A stretch of DNA of 64,000 bases from Streptomyces sp. SirexAA-E (GTDB taxonomy: Bacteria; Actinomycetota; Actinomycetes; Streptomycetales; Streptomycetaceae), in contig NC_015953.1 in the NCBI RefSeq assembly GCF_000177195.2, forward strand, positions 682,001-746,000, in the 5' to 3' direction. How positions within the stretch are numbered: position 1 is the first letter of the stretch; each line of letters begins with the position of its first letter. The notes below the pieces were generated by a model. The model made no database searches. It was not told the DNA's origin and worked only from the letters and a program-made list of their open reading frames with translations. This document shows, piece after piece, positions 26,148 through 38,779 of the stretch. Made by a program: the position numbers and the translations under genes.

Positions 26148-27848
26148 TCACCGGGCCACGGCCAGGCAGTAACCCTCGTCCGTGGCCAGGAGGTTGCGGT
26201 GGGTGTCCTCGGCGGTGACGGCGCCGTCGTCCAGCACGAGCACCCGGTCGGCGGCGTCCAGGAGGGCCGGGCTGCTGGTCAGTACGACGGTGGTGCGGCC
26301 CCGGCGCAGCTCGGCGATGTTGCGCGCGACGAGCTGTTCGGTGACCGCGTCGACGGCTGTCGTCGGGTCGTGCAGCACCAGGATGTCGCTGTCGGCGGCC
26401 AAGGCGCGGGCCAGGGAGAGCCGTTGGCGCTGCCCACCGGAGAGGTTGGCACCGCGGTCGCGGACGGCGTGGTCGAGTCCTGCGCGGTGGAGGGCGACGA
26501 CATCGGTCAGCATGGACGCCTCGACGGCCTCGGCGACCGTTCGGCTGGTGCCCGACGGGTCGATGTTGCTGCGCAGTGTGCCGGCGAAGATCTCCCCGTC
26601 GTACGGGTTCACCAGCATGTGCGTGCGGACCGCCTCGATCGAGAGGTCCGCGATCTCCCGTCCGCCGATCCGGACCACACCTTCGTACGCCTGGGGCGGG
26701 GTGTTCACGGCCAGGATCGACGCCAGGTCGGCGGCCGCGCGCGGCTGGTAGGCGGCGATGGCCACGAACTCGCCCGCGGAGACGTGGAACTTCAGCTCGC
26801 GCAGCGCCCCGTACCGGACGCAGTCGATGTCCAGTCCCGCCCCGGGCGCCGGGCGTTCGGGCCCCGGGGTCGTCACCGGCGGCGCCGTCAGTACCAGCGC
26901 CATCCGCTCGGCCGACGCGCGCGCCATCATGACGTACTTCGGCATCTCGGAGAACAGCTTGAGCGGCTCCATGATGAACTGGGCCAGCCCCACGGCCATG
27001 ACGAGTTCCCCGACGGTGATCTGCCCGTCGAAGGCCAGCCGGCCCGCCGTCAGGGTCACGGCGGCGGCGAGGACCGCGTTGAGGGCCAGCGCGGTACCCG
27101 CGTACACGCCGTTCACCTTGGCGACGGTGACCGCCTGGTGTTTCGCGTCCGTACTGACCTTGCGGTACGACAGGAACGCGGCGTGGTTGCCGCCGAAGCC
27201 GTGCAGTGGTCGCAGGCCGGTGATCAGGTCGGCGACCTTCGCACCGGCCCGTGCCACCCGGGCCTGCTGTTCGCGGGTGCTGGAGCCGATCCGTCTGGAC
27301 ATCACGCTGAGGATCGACAGGATCCCGACGGTTCCCACGATCACCAGCAGGCCGAGCCGGATGTCGGCGACGCCCAGCGCTACGGCGGCGACCAGCACCG
27401 CGACCAGCGAGCTGACCAACAGCGGCACCACCTCGATGATGTCGGCGGTCTGGTCGGCGTCCTCCGTGGCGATGGTCAGCACCTCGCCGGACTTGAGGTC
27501 GACGTCCCTGGCCACCGGCTGGAGCCCGCAGGCCGCGACCCGCACCCGCCACCGGTGCGCCTCGGTCGTGTTCGCCTTCTGCAGGACGCGCATGCCGAAC
27601 CGCCACGACAGCGACACGGTCGTGATGATCACGGCCAGCGCGGCGATCGACAGGCCGAGCGCGCCCGGGCTCCTGTGTTGCAGGGTGTGCTCGACGATCA
27701 GGCCGAGCGCGATGGGGAAGGCCGTCTCACCCGCCTGGTACAGGCCCATGAGGACGGTGCCCCAGGCCATGGCGCCGATGTTGCGGCGCAGGGCGGTACG
27801 GAGGATGTCGGACCCCGGACGGGGCCGCTTCGTGTCAGGAGTGGTCAT
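26148..27848 (-). CDS. cchI: Coelichelin exporter ABC subunit with degenerate ATPase site
   Basis: About 566 residues, membrane domain then ATPase domain. The Walker A place reads [13 protein letters not shown] with no GxxGxGK. Walker B is [10 protein letters not shown], with Asp to His and Glu to Asp, and the H-loop His is Ser (LTSSP). The signature LSGGQRQR is intact. This is the LSGGQ-donor half of a heterodimeric exporter whose catalytic half should be CchG. The gene starts inside the end of cchH (14-base overlap with ATG 27848; a TTG at 27863 is an alternative with GGAAG before it), so it is co-translated with the NRPS. Likely role: siderophore export. Confidence 0.9.
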   Translation of the reverse strand: MTTPDTKRPRPGSDILRTALRRNIGAMAWGTVLMGLYQAGETAFPIALGLIVEHTLQHRSPGALGLSIAALAVIITTVSLSWRFGMRVLQKANTTEAHRWRVRVAACGLQPVARDVDLKSGEVLTIATEDADQTADIIEVVPLLVSSLVAVLVAAVALGVADIRLGLLVIVGTVGILSILSVMSRRIGSSTREQQARVARAGAKVADLITGLRPLHGFGGNHAAFLSYRKVSTDAKHQAVTVAKVNGVYAGTALALNAVLAAAVTLTAGRLAFDGQITVGELVMAVGLAQFIMEPLKLFSEMPKYVMMARASAERMALVLTAPPVTTPGPERPAPGAGLDIDCVRYGALRELKFHVSAGEFVAIAAYQPRAAADLASILAVNTPPQAYEGVVRIGGREIADLSIEAVRTHMLVNPYDGEIFAGTLRSNIDPSGTSRTVAEAVEASMLTDVVALHRAGLDHAVRDRGANLSGGQRQRLSLARALAADSDILVLHDPTTAVDAVTEQLVARNIAELRRGRTTVVLTSSPALLDAADRVLVLDDGAVTAEDTHRNLLATDEGYCLAVAR

Positions 27849-30800
27849 CGAGATGGCGGGCAATCGCTTCCGGGGTTCGTAGGGTGAGCAGGTCTCGGAT
27901 CGTGATCACCGGACCGTACTCCCGGCGGAGCAGCCCGATCAGCCGCACCGCCAGCATGGAGTGTCCTCCCAGGGACACGAAGTCGCTCACCGCGCTCACC
28001 TCGTCGTCGTCCAGGTCCAGTGCCTCGGCGAAGAACTCGCACACCACGGTCTCGGTGCCGGTCTCCGGGCCGCGCTCTCCACCCGTGGTCAGCACGCCCA
28101 GCGGCTTGGCCTCCGGAAGCGCCTTGGTGTCGGCCTTCCCGTTCACCGTGAGCGGGATGCGGTCGACCTGGGCGAAGTGTGTCGGGCGCAGGAAGTCCGG
28201 CAGCCCGGCGCCCACCTCGGCGGCGACCGCCGCCAGGTCGGCCCCGTCCAGCACGAGGTAGGCCGCCAGCCGGTACGCCCCGTCGACCTGCGGGTCGGGC
28301 TGGGCGACCGCGGCGACGAACCGGACAGCCGGGTGGGCGGCGAACGCGGCCTCGACCTCTCCCGGTTCGACGCGGTGCCCCCGGATCTTGACCTGCTGGT
28401 CGGTGCGGCCCAGGTACGCGAGGTTCCCGTCGGACCGGCGGACCACCAGGTCACCGGTGCGGTACATGCGCTCGCCCGGTCCGCCGAACGGGCAGGCGAC
28501 GAAGCGGTGGGCGGTCTGGGCGCTCTGTCCGAGGTAGCCGCGCGCGATCCCGACGCCCGACACGTACAGCTCACCGGGGACGCCGTCGGGCAGCGGGCGC
28601 AGCCACGGGTCCAGGACGTACACCTCGGTGTTGTCGATGGGCACCCCGACCACCGGGTCCTGGCATTCGAAGGTGCCGACGCCGAGGGTGTTGATGGTGT
28701 ATTCGGTGGGCCCGTACAGGTTGTATCCGACGGTGCCCTCGGTGTCCGTGAGCCGCTGCCACAGGGCCGGGGTGACGGCCTCGCCGCCGAGCAGCACCAG
28801 TGCGGGGCGCCGCCCGGGGGTGTCGAGGAGTCCTTCGGCGATCAGTTGCTGCGCGTAGGTCGGGGTCACGTTGACGACGTCGATGCCGTGGTCACGGCAG
28901 TACGCCACCAACCGGGGCGCGTCCCGGCGGAGTTCTTCGTCGCAGATGTGGACCTCGTGGCCGTCGGCGAGCCACAGCAGCTCCTCCCACGACATGTCGA
29001 ACGCGAACGACACGGTGTGGGCGATCCGGAAGACCCGGTCGGCGTGTTCGGCGAGGACGGGTCCGAAGACGCGGCGCCGGTGGTTGATCAGCATGTTGGT
29101 GAGCCCGGCGTACTCGGTCACCACACCCTTGGGCTTCCCGGTCGACCCCGAGGTGTAGATCGTGTACGCGGGGTGCCGCAGGCGGTCCGGGTCGCCGGGC
29201 GCGAACGTCACGTACGGCTCGGCCTCGGGCAGCGGGCGGTCCAGCTCGATCAGCTCGCCGGACAGCCGGGGCGCCACGGCGCTCACGGTGAGGGTCACCT
29301 CGGGCCGGGCGTCCGCGACGACGGCCGCGATCCGCTCGTCCGGGTGGTCCAGTTCCAGCGGTACGTACGCGGCGCCGACGCGCAGCACGGCGAACAGTGC
29401 CACGATCCAGTCCGGGGAGCGCGGGATCGCGAGGCCCACGGCCGTCTCGGGCCCGATCCCCCGGCGCGCCAGCACGCCGGCCACCGCCCGGCTGCGGTCC
29501 CGGAGTTGACCGAACGTCAGCTGTGTGTCCCGGGCGACGAGCGCGACCCGCTCCGGGTGGCGGTCCGCCGCCCGGTCGAAGCGGTCGACCACGGTGTCCG
29601 TACCGATGTCGGTACGCTCGGCGGGCTCGGGGGCCGGGGCCGGTCCGGGAAGCGCGCCCAGCGGTCCGGTCGCGCGGGCCAGGTCCTCCAGGACGCGGAG
29701 GTAGTCGTCCAGCAGACGGCGGGCGCCGTCGGGGTCGCCGTCGCGGTGCTCCAGCTTGACGGTGAGCCGGTCGCCGGGGGTGACGACCCAGGTGAACGGG
29801 TAGTGCGTGGAGTCGTCGGCCCGCACCGAGGTGATGCCGTGCCGGGCGTTCATCTCGGCGAGGGCGTCCAGGTCCAGGAAGTTCTGGAGGACGAACAGGT
29901 TGTCGAAGAGGGTGTCGTGGCCGGCGGCCCGCTGGATCTCGCCGAGTCCGCGGTGCTCGTGTTCCATGGCCGCGACCCGGTCGGCCTGCACGGCCGCCAG
30001 GTAGTCGCCCACCGTGGCGTCGGGGCGGGCCCGGGTCCACTGGGGAACGGTGTTGAGCAGCACCCCGACGATGCCCTCGTGCCCCTCGCCCTCCCGGCCC
30101 GAGACGGTGACGCCGAACACGGCGTCGCTCCGGCCGGTACGGGAGCCGAGCAGCAGGCCGAACGCTCCGGTCAGCACGGTGTTCAGGGTGACGCCGTGCG
30201 CCTTGGCGGTGTCCCGCAGCAGCTCGGACAGTGCGGCGGAGAGTGTCTCGGTGAGCGCGGGCGGCAGGTCGTCGGAGAGGTCCGGGGCGGGTCCGGCGAG
30301 CAGTGTCGGACCGGACAGGCCCGCCAGGTGCTCCGCCCAGAAGCGGTCGGAGGCCGCCGGGTCCCGGGCGTCGAGCATCCGCGCGTAGTGCTCGAAGCCC
30401 GGCTCGGCCGGGGAGGCGTCGAGCGGTTCGCCCGCCACCACGGCCTCGTACGCGTCGAAGAGGTCGCGCAGCACGATCTCGCGGGACCAGCCGTCCCAGA
30501 GCAGCAGGTGGTAGCTGAACAGCAGGCCGTCGCGGCCGTCGGGCAGGCGCACCACGGTGAGCCGGACGAGCGGCGGCCGGTCCAGGTCGAACCCGGACGC
30601 GCGGTCCCGGGCGCGCAGGGCCTCGACCTCGGCGTCCGAGGCCGGGGTGAGGGTGCGGACGTCGGCGCGGCGGCCCGCCTTGAGTACCTGGACGGGGTTG
30701 CCCTCGTCGTCGGTGGTGAAGCCGGCGCCCGCGACCGGGTGCCGGGCGATGACGTACGCCGCCGCTTCGGCCAGCGCGTCGGGGTCCAGGCGCCGGTCGA

Positions 30801-33800
30801 AGGTGAACCAGCTCTGCGCGACGTAGTGTCCGGCGGTGCCCGCCAGTTGGGCCTGGAAGAACAGGCCGCGCTGGAGCGGGGTGACCGGTGCGGTGCGCTC
30901 GGCGGTCGCGGCGGTGTCCGCGAGGTGCTCCAGGGCGGTGCGCCAGTGGTCGGTGAGCGCGTCGGGGACGCCGTCGGCGAGCGTGAACTCCGCGTGCAGG
31001 CGGCCGGTGGCGTCGTCGGTCCAGGCGTTGACCTCGACGGCGTACGGGCTGACCTGGTCGTCTCCGGTGAGCCGCAGCGCCTGGGACTCGCTCCCGCGGC
31101 CCAGGTAGTTGAACAGCACCTGGGGGCGGACGGTGAGCAGCGGGGCCGTCTGCGGGTCGAGGTGGCGCAGCCGGCCGTAGGCGACGTGCCCGTGCTCGTC
31201 CGGCTGGCGTGCGGTGAGCTCGCGGGCCGCCGCGACGGGGTCGGTGTGCGCGGTGAGGCGCACCGGTGCGATGGAGGTGAACCAGCCGACGGTGCGCGTG
31301 TAGTCGTGGTGTTCCCGGGCCGGGACCCGCCCGTGCCGCTCCAGTTCGATCGCGAGGTCGGTGGGCGCGGGCTGGATGCGGGTCAGTGCGGTGCGCAGGG
31401 CGCCGCAGAGCAGCTCGGTGAGGCCCAGGCCGAGTGCGGCGGGCGCGGTGCGGGTCACCCGGTCGCTCACCTCGGGCGCGAGCACCACCGTGGTCCGGCG
31501 CGGGTCGCGTACCTCGGGCAGCAGCGGGGGCGCCTGGAGTGTGGTGAGCCAGGGGCCGACGTCGTCGGCTCCCTGTGCGGAGCGCGCCGCCAGTGCCTCG
31601 GCGTACTCGGTGTAGGAGGTGGTCGGCGGTGCCAGGGCCTCGCCGCGGAGGGTGGTCGCCAGGTCGTCGAGGAGGATCAGCCAGGAGACCGCGTCGACGG
31701 CCAGGTGGTGCACGGTGACCACCAGGGTGCGGCTCGCCTCGATCCAGGAGAACGCGATCACGTCGCCGGACTCGGGGTCGAGCCGTCCGGCGGCCTCGTT
31801 CGCCGCGGCCGCCGCGTCGGCGGTGTCCGCCGCCACGACGGTGGCCTCGCGGGCGGGCTCGGTCCGCAGGCTCCATACGCCGTGCTCCACGCGCAGCCGC
31901 AGTCTGAGGGCCGGGTGGGCGGCCACGACGGCGTCCGCGGCGCGCCGGACATCGGCGAGGCCGGTGCCCTCGGCCACGGTCAGCGCCCTGGCCTGGGCGA
32001 ACCGGGCGAGGGAGACGCCGAGCTCGCGCAGGCGCAGGATGATCGGGGTCGCCGGCAGCGGGCCGTCCGTGGGGCGGGCGGGCGCGGGGGGTGCGGCCTG
32101 CGGGGTGCTCGTGCCCAGGTGGGCGGCGAGCGCGCGGGGTGTCTTGCGCAGGAACACGTCCCGGGGCGCGATCGGCAGGCCGAGCGCTCTGGCCCGGTTG
32201 ATCACGGTGATGGCGACGATGCTGTCGCCCCCGGCCGCGAAGAAGTCCGTGTCGCCGTCCACGGCCACGGTGCCGGGCAGTGCCTCGGCGAAGATCTCGA
32301 CCAGTGCGTCGAGCGCGGAGTCACCGGCGGTCACCGGCACGGCGTCCTGCGCGGCGTCCTGCGCGGCATGCTCGGTCAGGGCCGCGCGGTCCAGCTTGCC
32401 GTTGACCGTCAGCGGCAGGGCTTCGACGCCCAGCACGCGGCCCGGCACCATGTGGACGGGCAGCTTGGCGGTCAGGAGCGCGGTGAGGTCGCCGGGCACC
32501 CGGCCCACCACGTGCGCCACCAGGTGGTCGCCCCCGGCCGCCACGGTGACGGCCACGTCGACGACGCCGTCGAGCTCCCTGATCGCGGACTCCACCTCGC
32601 CGAGCTCGATCCGGAACCCCTTGAGCTGCACCTGGTCGTCGGCGCGGCCGGCGAACTCCAGCTCGCCGTTCAGCGTGCGGCGGGCGAGGTCGCCCGTGTG
32701 GTACATGCGGGAGCCGTCGTTGGCGAACGGGTTCGCCACGAACCGGCCGGCGGTGAGTCCCGGCCGGCCCAGGTAACCGAGGGACACCTGGTCCCCGGCG
32801 ACGTAGACGGCGCCCACCCGGCCCGGCGGCACCGGCCGGAGCCGGTCGTCGAGCAGGTGGGTGGCCAGGCCGGGGATCGGCCCGCCGATGGGGCTGGTGT
32901 CGTCCTCGAAGTCCTCGTCGGTGAGCACCCGGTGGGTGACGTGGACGGTGGTCTCGGTGATGCCGTACATGTTGACCAGCTCGGGGGCGCGGGTGCCGTG
33001 CCGCTCGACCCAGCCGCGCAGCCGCGTGGGATCCAGCGCCTCGCCGCCGAAGACGATCCGGCGCAGGGCGGTGGCCGGTGCGCCGGCGTGCCGGTCGGCC
33101 TCGGCGAACTGGTGGAAGGCCGACGGCGTCTGGTTGAGCACCGTCACTCCGCGCTCGCGGACCAGTCGGTGGAAGTCCACCGGGGAGCGGGTGAGGGCGT
33201 ACTCCGGGACCAGCAGTTCGGCGCCGTGCGCCAGCGCGCCCCACAGCTCCCAGACCGCGAAGTCGAAGGAGTAGGAGTGGAACTGGACCCAGACGTCGTG
33301 GGGCCCGAAGTCCATGGCGGGCCGGGTGTTCTCCAGGAGTGCCACCACGGCGGAGTGCGGGACGACGACGCCCTTGGGCCTGCCGGTCGACCCGGAGGTG
33401 TAGATGACGTACGCCGGGTCGTGCGGCCCGGCGGCCCCGGGCACGTCGGTGGCCGGCGGCGGCTCGTCCCCCTGGACGAGCACCCGGGCCCGCACGCCCG
33501 CACGCTCCAGGAGCCGGGTGAAACGGCTCCGGTGCTCGCGGTCCACGAGGACGGCCTGCGGAGCGGCGTCGGCGAGGATGTACTCCAGCCGTTCGTCCGG
33601 GTACGCGAGGTCCAGCGGTACGTACGCGCCGCCCGCGGTGACGACGGCGACCAGGGCGACCACCTGTTCCAGGGAGCGCGGGACGGCGACGGCGACGCGT
33701 GCGCCCGGTCCGGCACCGGCCGCGCGCAGCACGGAGGCCAGCTCGTCCTTCTCGGCGGCGAGTTCGCCGTAGGTCAGTGACCGGGTGGTGCCGTCGAGGG

Positions 33801-36800
33801 CGCACTGGGTGAGCGCGGTGGCCGCCGGGTCGCGGCGGGCGGCGGCGTCGAACAGCCCGCCGAGGGTGGCCGGGGTGGTGGGGGCCGGGCGCCGGGTGTC
33901 CTCGGCCGCCAGTTCCTCGGCCAGGGCGTCCGGGGTGGTGAGCAGGCCGGTGAGGATACGGGTGAACGTCCCCAGGATCGCCTGGGCGCCCGCCTCGCGC
34001 AGCAGTTCGGCGTCGTAGATCAGGTTGAAGCGGGGGCGGCCGTCGGTGGTGCGCTCCGCCACCAGGGTCAACGGGTAGTGCGGGGCGCCCTCGTTCACGA
34101 TGGCGGCGACGGCCAGCTCGTGGCCGGGGGCCCGCAGTGCGGCCACGTCGGTCGCGACGTCGAACACCACCAGCGTGTCGAACAGGGCCCCGGTCCGGCG
34201 GCCGGTCCTGGCCAGCGAGACGTGCTGGTGGGGCAGGACCGCGCCCTGGTGCTCCCGTACCGAGGCGAGCAGGTCGCCCGCCGTGGTGGTGCGGCTCCAC
34301 CGGGCCCGTACGGGGACGGTGTTGATGAACAGGCCCACCATGTCCTCGATGCCGGGAACATCCGCGTCGCGCCCGGACACCGTGGAGCCGAACACCACGT
34401 CGTCGCCGTGCAGGAGACCGCCCAGTGTGAGCGCCCAGGCGCTGTGCACGGCCACGCTCAGCGGCACCCCGGCCGTGCGGGCGGCCGCGTCGACGTCGTC
34501 CGCCGGCTCCACGGCGGTGTCGGCGAACCGGTCGGACGGGGTGTGTCCCTCGGCGACCAGGGACGGGCCGGGCAGTCCGGCGAGCTGTTCGCGCCAGACC
34601 CGGTCGCCCTCGTCGTCGTCCCGTCCGGCGAGCCAACGCACGTAGTCGGGGAAGCCGCCGGCCACGCGCACGGTGCCCGGCGCGTGGTACTCGGCCAGCA
34701 GCGCGCGGAGCATCGGCGGCACCGACCAGCCGTCGGCGACGATGTGGTGCACGGTCTGCACCAGCACGTTCCGTCCGCCGCCGGCCCGGACGAGCGTGTA
34801 CCGCATCAGCGGGCCGGCGGCGAGGTCGAAGCCGGCGCGGCGGTCCCGTTCGGCGAGGTCGCGGATCTCGGCGTCGGTGATGCCGGGCCGGTCCAGCGTG
34901 GTGAAGGGGGCACGGGCCCCGCTCTCCAGGACGGAGACCACGCGTCCGTCGGCGAGGGCCGTGAACCGTGCTGCCAGGTTGGGGTACAGCGTCAGCAGCC
35001 GGGTCGCGGCCGCCGAGAGCCGGTCGGCGTCCACCGGGCCTTCGAGCGTGAGCAGTTGCTGCTCGACGTAGCCGCCGGCCGAGTCGTCGTCGAAGACCGA
35101 GTGGAAGTACAGGCCTTCCTGCAACGGGGTCAACGGCAGGATGTCGCGCAGCGCCGGGCCGTCCAGGACGTCGACGTCGGCCTGGGTGAGCGGCACGAGG
35201 CCGAAGTCGCTGGGGGTGTGGCCGCCGTGGTCGAGCGCGGCCAGCCCGGCCAGGGCCTCCTGGAGGTACGTGGCGAGGGTGGTGATGTCCTCGTCGGTGA
35301 ACACGCCCTCGGGCCAGGAGACGGTGGTGACCAGCTCGTACGCCCCCGCCGGGGAGGGCTCGGCGATGGCGTTGAACTCCAGGGCGCGCGGCAGACGCAT
35401 CCTCGGGTCGCGCTTCTCCCCCAGCTGGCCCGCGGCACCGGCGAACCGCCAGTCACCGGGTGCGCCCGAGTCGAAGCGGCCGAGGTAGTTGAACAGCACC
35501 TGGGGTGCGGGCGTGTCGAGCCCGTCGTCGGTCAGGTACCGCAGGACGCCGTAGGAGAGGCCGTTGCCGGGCACCCGGGCGAGGTCCTCCTTGACCGCCT
35601 TGAGCGCGGCGGCAAGGTAGGCGGGTGCGGTGGGATCGGCCGCGGGACCGGGGTCGACGGTGACCGGGAAGAGGGTGGTGAACCAGCCCACGGTCCGCGA
35701 CAGGTCCGGCTCGAAGCCCGCCGTGTCCGCCACGAACCGCCCTTCGCGGCCGTGGCCTTCGAGCTCGATGTGAGCGAACGTCTGGTCCTGCCCGAGATCG
35801 CGCCGCCACCGGGCCAGCGTGACGGCGAGCGCGGTCAGCAGTACGTCGTTGACGCCCGCGTGGAACTTCGCGGGGACCTCGCCCAGCAGCGCGGACGTGA
35901 CCTCGGGGCCGACCGCGACGGTCCGGGTCCGCTCCCGCGCGACGGTGTCGTCCCCGGTCGGCGCGCGTCTGCCCAGCAGGTGGTCAGGGCCCGGCAGCGG
36001 GCGCCGGAAGCAGGCGCGGTCCGCGCCGGGTGCCGCCTGCTCCAGCAGCTGCGTCCAGCGCCGGAAGGAGGTGCCCACCGGGGGCAGCGCGACGGGCGCG
36101 CCCGCCGCGAACTGCCGCCACGCCGTGGCCAGGTCCTCCATCAGGATCCGCCAGGACACGCCGTCGACGACCACGTGGTGGACGGCCACGACCAGCTGCC
36201 GTGCGGCACGGCGCCAGACGGCGCGCAGCATCACGCCGTGGTCCGGGTCGAGTCCGTCGGTGGCGAGCGCGACGCACGCGTCGAGCGGCCGGTCGCTCTC
36301 CTGCCACCGGGCGACGGCCTGGCCGGCCTCCGGGATGTCGAAGCCCCAGCGGTCGCCTCGCACCAGCCTGGCCCGCAGCATGTCGTGCCGTGCGACCACG
36401 GCCGTGAGGACCGCCTCCAGGGCGTCGGAGGTCAGCTCCGCCGGGGTGTTCAGCACCACCGACTGCACGAAGCCGTCGATCGCGTCGGTGCTCTCGCCGA
36501 GCCACTGCACGACGGGCGATCCCACGACCGTGCCGGTCGGGACGTCGCCGTGGTCCGTCGGTGAGACGTCCTCACGGCTCGCCACGGCCGCCAGCGCCCC
36601 CACGACCCCGTGGGCGAAGATCTGCCCCGTGGTGACGTGCAGACCCGCCTCGCGCAACGCTCCCAGCAGCGAGATCGCCAGGATGCTGTCCCCGCCGAGC
36701 CGGAAGAAGTCCTGGTCGGCGCCGACCTCGTCCAGTCCCAGCACCTGCGCGACCGCCGCGCACACCAGACGTTCGTTCTCGGTGGCGGGCGCCACGAGCG

Positions 36801-38730
36801 GGCCCGTACCGGTGACGGGTTCGGGCAGGGCGCCCCGGTCGATCTTGCCGTTCGCGGTGAGCGGGAACTCCTTCGTGACGACGACGTGGGCGGGCACCAT
36901 GTACTCGACCATGTGCTCGGCGGCCCACGCCGTGACGTCGTCCGCCCGCAGGTCCTCGCCGCCGGATACGGGGATCACGTATCCCACCAGGTAGGTGCCG
37001 CCCGCGGAGTTCTTCCTTGCGACGACACAGGTGTGGCGTACTCCGGGGTGCTCGGCGAGACCCGCCTCGACGTCCTCGATCTCCAGCCGCATCCCGCGGA
37101 TCTTGACCTGGTTGTCGGCCCGGCCGAGGAAGTCCAGCGATCCGTCGGGGGCGAAACGGGCCAGGTCGCCGGTGCGGTAGAGCCGCGAACCGTCTTCGGC
37201 GAAGGGGTTCGCGACGAACCGGGACGCCGTCAGGCCGGGCGCGTTGACGTATCCGCGTCCGAGCAGCAGGCCCCCCACGTACAGCTCGCCGCCGACGCCG
37301 ACGGGGACGGGGCGCAGCTCGTCGTCCAGTACGTACAGCTGGGTGTTGGGGTTGGCCCTCCCGATGGAGGTGGAGAGGCGTTCCGCGGCTCCCCGGTAGA
37401 TGACGTGCGAGACGCCGATGGTCGTCTCGGCGGGGCCGTAGCCGTGGTAGAGGGGGATGCCGAGCCGGGAGCGGAAGCGTTCGTACAGCTCCGGGGTCAG
37501 CACCTCGCCGCCGCACCAGACGTGGCGCAGGCTGTCCAGCCGGCCGGAGTCGCCCGCGATCTCCAGCAGCACGTCCAGCATGGAGGAGACGAGATAGGTG
37601 AAGGTGACGCGCTGCTCGGCCATGACGCCCAGCAGGTGGTGCGGGTCGCGTTCGCCGCCGGGCCGCAGGACCACCAGCCTGCCGCCGCGTACCAGCGGCA
37701 GGAAGATCTCGTTGACGGAGATGTCGAAGGAGAGCGGCGCCTTGAACAGGGAGGCGTCGTCGTGGCCGAAGGACAGGATCTCGCCGCCCTGCCACAGCAG
37801 ACGCTCGCTGATCGCCTCGTGCCGGATCATCGCCCCCTTGGGGCGGCCGGTCGAGCCGGAGGTGAAGATCACGTAGGCCAGGGCGTCGCCGGGGACGGTG
37901 ACCTCGGGCGCCTCGGTGGGGCAGGAGCCGAAGCGCCAGTCGCCCAGGTCGACGGCGACGGCTTCCGGCTCGCCCGGGGCGTGTTCGCCCGACTCGTTGA
38001 TCTGGAGCACGGCCCGGGCGTCCTCGACGACGACGGCGCGGCGCGTGGCCGGCCACTGCGGGTCGAGCGGTACGAACGCGCACCCGGCCTGGAGGACGCC
38101 GAGCAGCCCGATCACCATGTCGGCGGAGCGGCCCAGCGAGATGCCGACGACCTGTTCGCAGGTGAGTCCCCGCCCGATCAGGTGGTGGGCCAACTGGGCG
38201 GAGAGCCGGGCCACCTCACCGTAGGTCAGGGACCGGTGCCCGTCGACGACGGCGACGGCGTCCGGCCTGGTCCGTGCCTGCTCGCGGAACATCTCCACGA
38301 CGGTCGGGCGGTCCCGGTCGGCCCGGGTGTCGTTCCACTCGGCCAGGGCCGCCAGCCGCGCGGCCGCACCGGAGGGCCGGATGGTGCCGAGGGGGCGGTC
38401 GGGGAAGTCGGCGAGGTCGTCCAGCGCGAGCTGCGCGTCCGGCCGGTCGACTCCTTCGGGCAGGGCGATGCTCCGGCCGTCCGCCCCGGCCTCCCAACCG
38501 CAGGGCGCCGTACCGCCGTTGCCGGTCCACGCCAGGACGTCGGTGAAAAGGGTGCCCGGTGTGAGGTCGAGGCCGTCGGGGCTCTCGCCCGTGGCCCAGT
38601 ACGACAGGCCGATGGCGCACGCCTCGGCGATCGTCCTGTCGGCGTGGTCACCGGTCCGCCGGCGTATGCCGGCCAGGCTCGCGGGGGTGAGCGTGACGAG
38701 ACGGGCGATCGGTTCCATCATCGAAGACAC
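27835..38730 (-). CDS. cchH: Coelichelin non-ribosomal peptide synthetase, three modules
   Basis: 3,631 residues; order A-PCP-E, C-A-PCP-E, C-A-PCP, no thioesterase. Phosphopantetheine serines (LGGDS, AGGDS, LGGHS) are near residues 681, 2168 and 3590. Pocket codes: A1 DINYWGGIG (formyl-hydroxyornithine), A2 DFWNVGMVH (threonine), A3 DMENLGLIN (hydroxyornithine). They match coelichelin synthetase, which makes a tetrapeptide from three modules, so module 1 is thought to act twice. E1 (about 750-1180) has HHVVVDG and EGHGRE. E2 (about 2225-2640) has HHLAVDA and ERHGR. C2 has HHIVADG near 1330. C3 near 2740 reads YHLLLWDG, so the second motif His is Leu. Residues 1-140 are a non-catalytic lead-in. 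Start GTG 38730 has GGAAGGG upstream; iron box 20 bases before it. Confidence 0.96.
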   Translation of the reverse strand: MSSMMEPIARLVTLTPASLAGIRRRTGDHADRTIAEACAIGLSYWATGESPDGLDLTPGTLFTDVLAWTGNGGTAPCGWEAGADGRSIALPEGVDRPDAQLALDDLADFPDRPLGTIRPSGAAARLAALAEWNDTRADRDRPTVVEMFREQARTRPDAVAVVDGHRSLTYGEVARLSAQLAHHLIGRGLTCEQVVGISLGRSADMVIGLLGVLQAGCAFVPLDPQWPATRRAVVVEDARAVLQINESGEHAPGEPEAVAVDLGDWRFGSCPTEAPEVTVPGDALAYVIFTSGSTGRPKGAMIRHEAISERLLWQGGEILSFGHDDASLFKAPLSFDISVNEIFLPLVRGGRLVVLRPGGERDPHHLLGVMAEQRVTFTYLVSSMLDVLLEIAGDSGRLDSLRHVWCGGEVLTPELYERFRSRLGIPLYHGYGPAETTIGVSHVIYRGAAERLSTSIGRANPNTQLYVLDDELRPVPVGVGGELYVGGLLLGRGYVNAPGLTASRFVANPFAEDGSRLYRTGDLARFAPDGSLDFLGRADNQVKIRGMRLEIEDVEAGLAEHPGVRHTCVVARKNSAGGTYLVGYVIPVSGGEDLRADDVTAWAAEHMVEYMVPAHVVVTKEFPLTANGKIDRGALPEPVTGTGPLVAPATENERLVCAAVAQVLGLDEVGADQDFFRLGGDSILAISLLGALREAGLHVTTGQIFAHGVVGALAAVASREDVSPTDHGDVPTGTVVGSPVVQWLGESTDAIDGFVQSVVLNTPAELTSDALEAVLTAVVARHDMLRARLVRGDRWGFDIPEAGQAVARWQESDRPLDACVALATDGLDPDHGVMLRAVWRRAARQLVVAVHHVVVDGVSWRILMEDLATAWRQFAAGAPVALPPVGTSFRRWTQLLEQAAPGADRACFRRPLPGPDHLLGRRAPTGDDTVARERTRTVAVGPEVTSALLGEVPAKFHAGVNDVLLTALAVTLARWRRDLGQDQTFAHIELEGHGREGRFVADTAGFEPDLSRTVGWFTTLFPVTVDPGPAADPTAPAYLAAALKAVKEDLARVPGNGLSYGVLRYLTDDGLDTPAPQVLFNYLGRFDSGAPGDWRFAGAAGQLGEKRDPRMRLPRALEFNAIAEPSPAGAYELVTTVSWPEGVFTDEDITTLATYLQEALAGLAALDHGGHTPSDFGLVPLTQADVDVLDGPALRDILPLTPLQEGLYFHSVFDDDSAGGYVEQQLLTLEGPVDADRLSAAATRLLTLYPNLAARFTALADGRVVSVLESGARAPFTTLDRPGITDAEIRDLAERDRRAGFDLAAGPLMRYTLVRAGGGRNVLVQTVHHIVADGWSVPPMLRALLAEYHAPGTVRVAGGFPDYVRWLAGRDDDEGDRVWREQLAGLPGPSLVAEGHTPSDRFADTAVEPADDVDAAARTAGVPLSVAVHSAWALTLGGLLHGDDVVFGSTVSGRDADVPGIEDMVGLFINTVPVRARWSRTTTAGDLLASVREHQGAVLPHQHVSLARTGRRTGALFDTLVVFDVATDVAALRAPGHELAVAAIVNEGAPHYPLTLVAERTTDGRPRFNLIYDAELLREAGAQAILGTFTRILTGLLTTPDALAEELAAEDTRRPAPTTPATLGGLFDAAARRDPAATALTQCALDGTTRSLTYGELAAEKDELASVLRAAGAGPGARVAVAVPRSLEQVVALVAVVTAGGAYVPLDLAYPDERLEYILADAAPQAVLVDREHRSRFTRLLERAGVRARVLVQGDEPPPATDVPGAAGPHDPAYVIYTSGSTGRPKGVVVPHSAVVALLENTRPAMDFGPHDVWVQFHSYSFDFAVWELWGALAHGAELLVPEYALTRSPVDFHRLVRERGVTVLNQTPSAFHQFAEADRHAGAPATALRRIVFGGEALDPTRLRGWVERHGTRAPELVNMYGITETTVHVTHRVLTDEDFEDDTSPIGGPIPGLATHLLDDRLRPVPPGRVGAVYVAGDQVSLGYLGRPGLTAGRFVANPFANDGSRMYHTGDLARRTLNGELEFAGRADDQVQLKGFRIELGEVESAIRELDGVVDVAVTVAAGGDHLVAHVVGRVPGDLTALLTAKLPVHMVPGRVLGVEALPLTVNGKLDRAALTEHAAQDAAQDAVPVTAGDSALDALVEIFAEALPGTVAVDGDTDFFAAGGDSIVAITVINRARALGLPIAPRDVFLRKTPRALAAHLGTSTPQAAPPAPARPTDGPLPATPIILRLRELGVSLARFAQARALTVAEGTGLADVRRAADAVVAAHPALRLRLRVEHGVWSLRTEPAREATVVAADTADAAAAANEAAGRLDPESGDVIAFSWIEASRTLVVTVHHLAVDAVSWLILLDDLATTLRGEALAPPTTSYTEYAEALAARSAQGADDVGPWLTTLQAPPLLPEVRDPRRTTVVLAPEVSDRVTRTAPAALGLGLTELLCGALRTALTRIQPAPTDLAIELERHGRVPAREHHDYTRTVGWFTSIAPVRLTAHTDPVAAARELTARQPDEHGHVAYGRLRHLDPQTAPLLTVRPQVLFNYLGRGSESQALRLTGDDQVSPYAVEVNAWTDDATGRLHAEFTLADGVPDALTDHWRTALEHLADTAATAERTAPVTPLQRGLFFQAQLAGTAGHYVAQSWFTFDRRLDPDALAEAAAYVIARHPVAGAGFTTDDEGNPVQVLKAGRRADVRTLTPASDAEVEALRARDRASGFDLDRPPLVRLTVVRLPDGRDGLLFSYHLLLWDGWSREIVLRDLFDAYEAVVAGEPLDASPAEPGFEHYARMLDARDPAASDRFWAEHLAGLSGPTLLAGPAPDLSDDLPPALTETLSAALSELLRDTAKAHGVTLNTVLTGAFGLLLGSRTGRSDAVFGVTVSGREGEGHEGIVGVLLNTVPQWTRARPDATVGDYLAAVQADRVAAMEHEHRGLGEIQRAAGHDTLFDNLFVLQNFLDLDALAEMNARHGITSVRADDSTHYPFTWVVTPGDRLTVKLEHRDGDPDGARRLLDDYLRVLEDLARATGPLGALPGPAPAPEPAERTDIGTDTVVDRFDRAADRHPERVALVARDTQLTFGQLRDRSRAVAGVLARRGIGPETAVGLAIPRSPDWIVALFAVLRVGAAYVPLELDHPDERIAAVVADARPEVTLTVSAVAPRLSGELIELDRPLPEAEPYVTFAPGDPDRLRHPAYTIYTSGSTGKPKGVVTEYAGLTNMLINHRRRVFGPVLAEHADRVFRIAHTVSFAFDMSWEELLWLADGHEVHICDEELRRDAPRLVAYCRDHGIDVVNVTPTYAQQLIAEGLLDTPGRRPALVLLGGEAVTPALWQRLTDTEGTVGYNLYGPTEYTINTLGVGTFECQDPVVGVPIDNTEVYVLDPWLRPLPDGVPGELYVSGVGIARGYLGQSAQTAHRFVACPFGGPGERMYRTGDLVVRRSDGNLAYLGRTDQQVKIRGHRVEPGEVEAAFAAHPAVRFVAAVAQPDPQVDGAYRLAAYLVLDGADLAAVAAEVGAGLPDFLRPTHFAQVDRIPLTVNGKADTKALPEAKPLGVLTTGGERGPETGTETVVCEFFAEALDLDDDEVSAVSDFVSLGGHSMLAVRLIGLLRREYGPVITIRDLLTLRTPEAIARHLDDHS

Positions 38731-38749
38731 AGCATCCCTTCCAAGGTAG

Positions 38750-38768
38750 GAAAGTGAGGCTAACCTAA
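38750..38768 (-). promoter_or_regulatory. Iron box (DmdR/IdeR), cchH-cchI unit
   Basis: On the minus strand TTAGGTTAGCCTCACTTTC: a perfect left half and a weak right half. It lies in the 49-base gap between the cchG stop and the cchH start, so the NRPS has its own promoter. Confidence 0.75.
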
Positions 38769-38779
38769 CTGAGGGTCGC

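Noticed and set aside
27961..33780. A 1,939-codon open frame on the plus strand across the NRPS gene
   Set aside because: It lies antisense to well-conserved NRPS domains; such long shadows are expected from the high third-position GC of the real gene.
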